From the NCBI GenBank assembly GCA_030627085.1, contig DAOUSS010000039.1, positions 1 through 10,028 of the forward strand: a DNA stretch of 10,028 bases, written 5' to 3'. Made by a program: the position numbers and the translations under genes. Below are positions 5,357-10,028 of the stretch, in pieces. The notes beneath the pieces were generated by a model, which saw nothing but the letters and a program-made list of their open reading frames with translations, was not told the DNA's origin and did no database searches. The stretch comes from Candidatus Stahliibacteriota bacterium. GTDB lineage: Bacteria > Hydrothermota > UBA3073. The number at the start of each line of letters is the position of its first letter. Within the stretch, counting starts at the first letter, position 1.

Positions 5357-8172
5357 ATCTCCTTAAGCATCCTCTGCGCAAGGGTATCATACGGATGAAT
5401 TTCAAGCCATCTTTTGAGTATCTCCCGTGCTATCTCTCCTTCGGCGTCCTGCTGCAGAAATCCAATTACATTCCCTGTAAGCTCCGGGCTTTCCACTATG
5501 GAATCACGAAGGTCAAAAAACTTCAGAGAGTCACCCATTCTGTAATACAAGGAGAGCATACCAGATATACCAATGGGATTTCTGGGATTTAACTTCTGTG
5601 CCCTTTTGAAATACCTGCCTGCCTCGTTGTAATTACCCTCATCGAGTTTTATTCTCCCTGCCGTATACAGCGAGTAGGGATCCGGCTTCTGCTCTACCAT
5701 TTCAAGAAGAATTTCTTTCAGCTTAACAGTATCTCCCTTCATTTTATATAAATTGACCATCATCCTGTCAAACGGAATTCCTTTCGTTCCAAGGCCTCTT
5801 CCCATCTCATAACATTCTATAGCTTTATCTATGTTTCCCCTCTTCTGATGCTCCATTCCGAGCGAAAAGAGACAGATAGCATAGTTAGAGAGAAGTTTCC
5901 TTACATTCTCGTCCTTATAGACCGATTTATTAAATATGGATCTGTATCTATATTCCTGAAATACCAGACTGTCGGTCTTCTCAAGGTTAAAATAGAGATC
6001 TCCTTTTTCGGGAATAATCTTCCTTACGAGTCCCTCCATAGATAAATAGGGTTCCCATCCTATGGTATTATCCCGTGATACAGTCGTAGCAAAGTATATA
6101 GGGAATTTCTCCTCATATCCATCTTTCATCAGAAGTTCTACAAACTCTTCATCTGGCAGGAGATATTCTTCAGGTATTCTCACCCAGAAGGAACTCGGAA
6201 GCATCCATTCTCCACTTGCTTTCCTCCTGACATAATACTGAGGTGGAATAATCTCCATATCCTTTGGAAAAAGTTTCTTATACTCGGGTGGAAGCGTCTC
6301 CTTCCTTATAGGCATAAACAGTTTCTTATCAAATCTTTTCCCCGCATTCATAGTAGCTATATCCCTTACAGCAAAGTCATTTACAAAAAGTATCTTGTCT
6401 CGCTGTATCTTGCCGTCTTTTACTACCGGATGGGGCATAAGGTTCTCAATTTCAAAATCTGTAAATGATATGAGAACTCCCATATCATTCTTCAGTTGTT
6501 TTATATACCAGTCGGTATTTATAAGCGACAGGTTTGCAATCCTCACATCAAGTCTTGTCTTTTTAACCGCCTGGGCAAACCACAGGGGAAATGTATCATT
6601 GTCTCCATTTGTGTAAAGTATTGCGTTCTTGTCACAGGAGATGAGCATATTATACCCATAATCGTCCGGTATATAATTTGCATGTCTGTTTGCGGGCGAT
6701 GAGAAGTTTGATACGAGTGGAATTATTCCCACTACGGCAGCGAGAGGGATGGAGTATCTTATCCATCTTTTCATTCTACTAAACATTTCAAATATCCCAA
6801 AACCAACGAAAAATCCAAACATAACAAAGGAGGGACCAAAGAAGTAAAACCTCTCTCTTACTTCCTTTGGCTGATGGAGAGGATTCAGGTCTGATGGCGA
6901 AAATTTAAAGTTCATATACAAAATAAGTCCTACACTTGCAAAGAAAAACGTGGTAAAGAACAGCCAGAAGTAACCCTTATCCTTTTTATACATTGAATAC
7001 ATCCCGAGAATACCAAGAATTGTTATAGCAAACGTACCCAGCACAGAAAGTACTTGAATGACCTTGTGGGTTGTTGTTGCCAAGATAATAGCCTCTCTTG
7101 GCCACGGCATAAACTGCCAGGTAAAATACCTGAAATAGAACATAAACTGCCAGAATAGTGCAACAGGTAGGGAATAACCGGTCTCTATAGCGGTTTTTCT
7201 CGGGAAGAGCTGGGAAGTCACCGCTGATGGACCATACTGCTTTCTTGAAAATGCATCCCACAGTTTGCTTAAAGTAGTTGGCGCCGTCTCGTTTATCATG
7301 GGATGAAGATTTGCCCTTATCATAAGGTAAAGATGTGTTGTAAAACCAATAAGGATAATACATACTATAAGTATTCGCAAGAGTGGAGATCGTATTGTCT
7401 TTATATTTGGAAGAAGTGCAAGCAAAATAACTGCGATTACCATTCCCACTACAAATGAGTAGTCCTCACCCAAAGGGCCTTTGAGTGCCATTAACAATAT
7501 AATTACCAGGAACCATGCTACAAGAGCACCAATTATCATCTTTCTTTTATCCCTCAGATGTTCCTTGTTGGTAAGCATAGCAAAGATAAATATACCGGGT
7601 CCGGCAAGGAGAGGTATAAGGTGTATACCAATTGACAGGGCAAAAAGATACGCTATAAGTATTATCATCCTTCCTGAGTTTGCCTCACCGAGATGATGTC
7701 TCCAGAAAAATGCAAGCCAGAGAGAAAACACCAATATAAATGTTGCTGGAGCATATGCCTCGGCCTCTACTGCGTTCCACCAAGGAGTGAATGCAAATGC
7801 AGAAACTGAGGCGCTTGCAAACCCCAGCGAATATATCACTGCCTTATCGAATCTTTTCTTTGGCTGTTTCCATTCACATAATATTGTTATTACCATCAAG
7901 AAAATAAGAGAACAGGCAATAGCACAGGGCAGAGCAGAAAAAAGATTCATACTGAAAGCAGGATCACCAGTAATGGGAAGAAACGAGAATAATCTCCTTA
8001 AAATGACATGAAGCGGAGAACCTGGAGGGTGGGGCACTCCAAGAGTATAACCACATGCAAGGTATTCTGACGCATCCCAGAAAGAGGCGGTTGGTTGCAT
8101 AGTGTAGAGGTAAAAACCAGATATAAATACAAATACCAAAAAGACTGCAAACAATCTTTCTTTGTTTTTCAC
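5353..8172 (-). CDS. DUF2723/TMEM260-like membrane protein with C-terminal TPRs
   Basis: A 939-aa member of the PF11028 (DUF2723) family, GT-C-fold proteins related to TMEM260, an O-mannosyltransferase in animals. Residues about 6-485 hold a dozen or so hydrophobic segments. Family blocks include FWDASEYLACG (31-41, with D33 and E36 in the first external loop where GT-C enzymes keep catalytic acids), HPPGSPLH (48-55), WWNAVEAEAY (131-140) and EVRERFYFFGPS (437-448). Residues about 490-755 form a soluble part with NAILYTNGDNDTFPLWFAQ and VRIANLSLINTDWYI, typical of bacterial homologues. Residues about 760-939 contain roughly four TPR-like helix pairs (for example GNIDKAIECYEMG and GNYNEAGRYFKRAQKLNP). 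The likely role is transfer of sugar from a lipid-linked donor to envelope proteins; this is inferred from family. The GTG start at 8172 has a GGGGG stretch 4 nt upstream. The gene is coupled to the exonuclease by overlap. Confidence 0.9.
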   Translation of the reverse strand: MKNKERLFAVFLVFVFISGFYLYTMQPTASFWDASEYLACGYTLGVPHPPGSPLHVILRRLFSFLPITGDPAFSMNLFSALPCAIACSLIFLMVITILCEWKQPKKRFDKAVIYSLGFASASVSAFAFTPWWNAVEAEAYAPATFILVFSLWLAFFWRHHLGEANSGRMIILIAYLFALSIGIHLIPLLAGPGIFIFAMLTNKEHLRDKRKMIIGALVAWFLVIILLMALKGPLGEDYSFVVGMVIAVILLALLPNIKTIRSPLLRILIVCIILIGFTTHLYLMIRANLHPMINETAPTTLSKLWDAFSRKQYGPSAVTSQLFPRKTAIETGYSLPVALFWQFMFYFRYFTWQFMPWPREAIILATTTHKVIQVLSVLGTFAITILGILGMYSMYKKDKGYFWLFFTTFFFASVGLILYMNFKFSPSDLNPLHQPKEVRERFYFFGPSFVMFGFFVGFGIFEMFSRMKRWIRYSIPLAAVVGIIPLVSNFSSPANRHANYIPDDYGYNMLISCDKNAILYTNGDNDTFPLWFAQAVKKTRLDVRIANLSLINTDWYIKQLKNDMGVLISFTDFEIENLMPHPVVKDGKIQRDKILFVNDFAVRDIATMNAGKRFDKKLFMPIRKETLPPEYKKLFPKDMEIIPPQYYVRRKASGEWMLPSSFWVRIPEEYLLPDEEFVELLMKDGYEEKFPIYFATTVSRDNTIGWEPYLSMEGLVRKIIPEKGDLYFNLEKTDSLVFQEYRYRSIFNKSVYKDENVRKLLSNYAICLFSLGMEHQKRGNIDKAIECYEMGRGLGTKGIPFDRMMVNLYKMKGDTVKLKEILLEMVEQKPDPYSLYTAGRIKLDEGNYNEAGRYFKRAQKLNPRNPIGISGMLSLYYRMGDSLKFFDLRDSIVESPELTGNVIGFLQQDAEGEIAREILKRWLEIHPYDTLAQRMLKEM

Positions 8173-8190
8173 TTAACCCCCGGTTTAAAC

Positions 8191-8225
8191 AATGCAAAAT
8201 GAAAATTGAAAAATGCAAAATTAGC
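8191..8225. repeat. Heptamer array AATGCAA/AATGAAA
   Basis: Consecutive 7-bp units AATGCAA, AATGAAA, ATTGAAA, AATGCAA, AATTAGC occupy a third of the 99-bp gap between cdaA and the DUF2723 gene. The 10-mer AATGCAAAAT recurs at 8191 and 8212, that is 21 bp (three units) apart. The word differs from the arrays in the other gaps. Nothing else is recognised in this gap. Confidence 0.75.
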
Positions 8226-8271
8226 AAGGTAAAGAGAGTACAATGACACAACTGATAGTTTTAACCTGTTT

Positions 8272-9042
8272 TTAAAGAAGGAGTTTCTGTAACTCCTCTT
8301 TCAGCTTGTCTCTTGCGATGTCCGTCTTAAGTTCCCTCTCAACTGCTATGGAGATTTTCCTTGTCTCCTCTGATATCACGATCGCTACAGCATCTGTTTC
8401 TTCTGCAATTCCAAGAGCAGCCCGATGACGCGTGCCCATTGTATGTGGCAAATTGGGACTATCTGAAAGAGGCAGGATGCAGGCTGCTGCTACAATGATA
8501 TTACCTCTTATTATCACTGCACCATCGTGCAATGGAGAATAAGGAGTAAATATCGTTGATATAAGGTCGCTTTTCAGCTTTGCATCGAGTGATATACCCG
8601 TATCAATATAATTTTTAAGACCCATTCGTTTCTCTATCACAATAAGCCCGCCGATTCCCCTCTCTGACAGTTCTATCGCACCATTGGCAATCTCTGCGAT
8701 TATATCCTCTTCCTCTCTTATAAACGCCCTTATAAATCTGGTCTTGCCGAGTGTTGCGAGTGCATTCCTTATCTCGGGCTGAAATAGTATGACAAAGGCA
8801 ACAATCCATGCAGTCTTGAGACCGCTCATAATCCACGAAAATCCCTGCAGGTTTGAGAAATCGGCAACAAATGCCAAAAAGAATATCATTATGAGACCCG
8901 CCATCATCTGGAGTGCCCTTGTACCCCGTATAAACCTCAGGAAGTAATAGATAACTACACCTATTACGAGTATGTCAATGAAGTCTATCCATGTAAGTCT
9001 AAGAAACCCCATAATAACCGAAGACAAAAGACCGAAGACCAC
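8272..9042 (-). CDS. cdaA: Diadenylate cyclase CdaA
   Basis: Membrane-anchored enzyme making cyclic di-AMP from two ATP, 256 aa. Three hydrophobic segments (about 20-40, 45-62, 75-90) precede the DisA_N catalytic domain (about 110-250). Signature residues are D173-G174-A175 in PLHDGAVI and R205-H206-R207 in GTRHRAALG, plus FQPEIR (87-92) and GGLIVIEK (131-138), as in CdaA/DacA enzymes. The GTG start at 9042 has an excellent Shine-Dalgarno (AAGGAGGT, 7 nt away). However, that signal lies in a palindromic element and the first ten residues are encoded by heptamer repeats. ATG 9012 (MGFLRLTWIDFIDIL) fits the family's usual N-terminus better but has no Shine-Dalgarno. The regulator gene cdaR and glmM, usual neighbours in Firmicutes, are absent. 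rdgB lies upstream and the DUF2723 gene downstream. Confidence 0.95.
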   Translation of the reverse strand: MVFGLLSSVIMGFLRLTWIDFIDILVIGVVIYYFLRFIRGTRALQMMAGLIMIFFLAFVADFSNLQGFSWIMSGLKTAWIVAFVILFQPEIRNALATLGKTRFIRAFIREEEDIIAEIANGAIELSERGIGGLIVIEKRMGLKNYIDTGISLDAKLKSDLISTIFTPYSPLHDGAVIIRGNIIVAAACILPLSDSPNLPHTMGTRHRAALGIAEETDAVAIVISEETRKISIAVERELKTDIARDKLKEELQKLLL

Positions 9043-9044
9043 CC
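9017..9044. repeat. Heptamer array ACCGAAG/ACAAAAG at the cdaA start
   Basis: Units ACCGAAG, ACAAAAG, ACCGAAG, ACCACCC run in phase, with ACCGAAGAC repeated exactly at 9017 and 9031. On the minus strand they encode most of the first residues of the longer cdaA reading (between GTG 9042 and ATG 9012). This suggests the extension grew from intergenic repeat DNA. Confidence 0.6.
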
Positions 9045-9107
9045 CGTAGACCTCCTTCGGAGCAACGGGGCTCGCCCCGTGGAGTAAGTTTTGCTACTCC
9101 ACAGGGC
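9042..9107 (-). promoter_or_regulatory. Mutually exclusive hairpins in the cdaA leader
   Basis: Read on the minus strand there are three possible stems. (1) GCCCTGTGGAGTA (9107-9095) with TACTCCACGGGGC (9086-9074): 13 bp with one G-U, 8-nt loop. (2) ACGGGG (9080-9075) with CCCCGT (9070-9065), loop CGAG. (3) CCCCGT (9070-9065) with ACGGGG (9047-9042), enclosing CTCC-GAA-GGAG (9062-9052). Stem 2 competes with both 1 and 3, whereas 1 and 3 can coexist. Stem 3 buries the Shine-Dalgarno and the first base of the GTG start. The layout is that of a translational switch. A repeat element with no regulatory role is the main alternative. It does not resemble the ydaO c-di-AMP riboswitch as I know it. 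Confidence 0.45.
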
Positions 9108-9110
9108 AAG

Positions 9111-9185
9111 CAGACTAAAGACTAATTAGAAATTCTGACATTAGATATTGATTAGACATTTGGCATTAGAAATTAGACATTCGCT
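9111..9185. repeat. Heptamer array ATTAGAN between rdgB and cdaA
   Basis: Units in near-perfect 7-bp phase: CAGACTA, AAGACTA, ATTAGAA, ATTCTGA, a 1-bp slip, ATTAGAT, a 4-bp partial unit, then ATTAGAC, ATTTGGC, ATTAGAA, ATTAGAC, ATTCGCT. The decamer ATTAGANATT occurs five times (9125, 9140, 9151, 9165, 9172). The array provides the stop codon and final residues of rdgB (RMSNF). Confidence 0.8.
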
Positions 9186-9801
9186 TCTTCACAGTTTGTC
9201 CTTCTCCCAATAGTAGTCCTTCAAGTCTTACCCTCAATTTCCGCAGTGCGATCGCCCTGTGACTGATCTTGTTTTTTTCATCAAAAGAGACTTCTGCAAA
9301 GGTCTTACCGATTTTGGGAAGCATAAATATTGAATCATAACCAAATCCTTCGTTGCCAATCTCTTTTTCTGTTATATAGCCCTCAACACCTCCTTCAAAT
9401 ACCTCTTTTATCTTCGAATCAACAACAAGCGCCACACAGCATATAAACCTTGCAGTTCGCATTTTGAAAGGAATGCCTTCAAGAGCATTAAGAAGTTTCT
9501 CACGGTTTTCTCTGTAAGTGGCTTTCTCTCCTGCAAATCTCGCAGAATGCACTCCGGGAACTCCATCCAATACATCTACGAAAAGTCCGGTATCATCAGC
9601 AATACACCATCCACCGACCGCATTATGAACACAGGAGGCTTTCTTCAGTGCATTTTCTGTCAAGGTAACACCATCTTCTTCAATAGACGGAATAAAAGGA
9701 TAATCAACAAGCGAACGGATCTCAATTGGGAGACCGTCAAGTATAGCTTTTATCTCTGTGAGTTTATCCCTGTTTCTTGTAGAGATTACCACCCTGACCA
9801 T
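9166..9801 (-). CDS. rdgB: XTP/dITP pyrophosphatase RdgB (HAM1 family)
   Basis: Hydrolyses non-canonical purine nucleoside triphosphates (dITP, XTP, ITP) to monophosphate and pyrophosphate, keeping damaged purines out of DNA and RNA. The product is 211 aa, slightly longer than the usual ~200. Family landmarks are STRNRDKLTEI (7-17, with N10 and K13), EEDGVTLTENALKKA (41-55), ADDTGLFVDVLDGVPGVHSA (68-87, D70 being the expected catalytic base), the FGYDSIF substrate pocket (153-159) and SHRAIALRKL (180-189). ATG 9801 is preceded by a weak GAAGTGA Shine-Dalgarno and by a TATAAT -10 element. The C-terminal residues after about 195 look non-conserved, and the stop lies in a heptamer repeat array, suggesting the tail was extended by repeat DNA. 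It is the first gene of the minus-strand cluster. Confidence 0.96.
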   Translation of the reverse strand: MVRVVISTRNRDKLTEIKAILDGLPIEIRSLVDYPFIPSIEEDGVTLTENALKKASCVHNAVGGWCIADDTGLFVDVLDGVPGVHSARFAGEKATYRENREKLLNALEGIPFKMRTARFICCVALVVDSKIKEVFEGGVEGYITEKEIGNEGFGYDSIFMLPKIGKTFAEVSFDEKNKISHRAIALRKLRVRLEGLLLGEGQTVKKRMSNF

Positions 9802-9827
9802 AACAAATCACTTCTTATTTCTTTGTA

Positions 9828-9857
9828 ATTATAAGAGTTTCGACCCTACTGGTTGAA
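9828..9857 (-). promoter_or_regulatory. Probable promoter of rdgB and the minus-strand cluster
   Basis: On the minus strand a perfect TATAAT (9833-9828) lies about 27 bp upstream of ATG 9801. A weak -35 candidate TTCAAC (9857-9852) is 18 bp further up. A start near 9821 would give a leader of about 20 nt. The -10 is convincing; the -35 is poor. Confidence 0.5.
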
Positions 9858-9876
9858 AGTACTGGTATAGATTTAT

Positions 9877-10004
9877 CCCCATTATGTTTTTTAGGCAGAT
9901 TGCAAGATTTTGGCGTTAAGATTTCTATATGTCTGAGCGTCAGCGAGTTTATAGAAATTAGCCATAAATCGCAGCCAATCTGCCGTTAAGAAAAACATAC
10001 GGGG
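9877..10004. repeat. Strongly self-complementary element, possible palindromic MITE or structured RNA
   Basis: Nested inverted repeats: CCCC (9877-9880) with GGGG (10001-10004); ATGTTTTT (9884-9891) with AAAAACAT (9991-9998); GGCAGATTG (9894-9902) with CAATCTGCC (9976-9984); GATTT (9906-9910) with AAATC (9966-9970); TGGC (9911-9914) with GCCA (9961-9964); ATTTCTATA (9921-9929) with TATAGAAAT (9950-9958); CTGA (9933-9936) with TCAG (9940-9943). Together they give one long interrupted hairpin of about 128 nt. GTTAAG occurs unpaired twice (9915 and 9985). No coding region is present. It lies just upstream of the rdgB promoter and is not part of any recognised gene. Confidence 0.6.
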
Positions 10005-10028
10005 TGCCCTTTTCTTTGCTTCGTTTCT

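Noticed and set aside
6986..7363. Minus-strand 125-aa open frame inside the DUF2723 gene
   Set aside because: It is an alternative frame within a gene whose main frame carries continuous family motifs.
9111..9185. CRISPR-like repeat array
   Set aside because: The repeat unit is 7 bp and degenerate with no unique spacers, and no cas genes are present.
9877..10004. Integron attC site
   Set aside because: It is palindromic and contains GTTAAG, but there is no proper GTTRRRY/RYYYAAC core pair at its two ends and no cassette or integrase nearby.

Overview
This is a moderately AT-rich bacterial chromosome segment with compact housekeeping genes and a mobile-element-marked left end. Nothing in it fixes the taxon. 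A DUF2723/TMEM260-like protein with C-terminal TPRs, a single-cluster ferredoxin of the Thermotoga type, several GTG starts and gene gaps filled with short-word repeats would fit an uncultivated anaerobe, for example from the FCB group or a neighbouring candidate phylum such as WOR-3. That placement is inference.

Left end (1-2451): a scrambled, mobile-element-rich area. It opens inside a fragment that reads like the N-terminus of an IS21-type helper ATPase (IstB). The fragment joins, in another frame, the 3' part of a beta-propeller-like gene. A 346-bp gene-free stretch follows, with palindromes, a boxA-like motif and competing inverted repeats. Next is a complete-looking DDE transposase on the minus strand, with a near-consensus sigma70 promoter. 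A second promoter-like sequence overlaps it and points outward toward the next gene.

Centre (2452-3698, plus strand): a 63-aa [4Fe-4S] ferredoxin, two adjacent hairpins, then a polytopic membrane protein of the LPG synthase/flippase-like family (UPF0104). This last gene converges on ribD, and the two coding regions overlap by 23 bp.

Right (9801 down to 3676, minus strand): five genes in one direction, probably one transcription unit: rdgB (XTP/dITP pyrophosphatase), cdaA (diadenylate cyclase), a 939-aa DUF2723 membrane protein with TPRs, a DnaQ-like 3'-5' exonuclease overlapping it by 4 bp, and ribD (riboflavin deaminase/reductase). Shared themes are nucleotide-pool sanitation, c-di-AMP signalling and cell-envelope glycosylation, but no single pathway joins all five. 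cdaA lacks its usual cdaR/glmM partners here.

The most distinctive feature is in the gaps of this minus-strand cluster. They hold arrays of degenerate heptanucleotides, with a different word in each gap, and the arrays supply the stop or start regions of neighbouring genes. Just upstream of cdaA, three GC-rich inverted repeats can pair in mutually exclusive ways, and one pairing buries the Shine-Dalgarno sequence and start codon. A second strongly self-complementary element of about 128 bp lies upstream of rdgB at the right edge. These are the best candidates for undescribed elements. I see no CRISPR array, rRNA or tRNA gene, or defence system.
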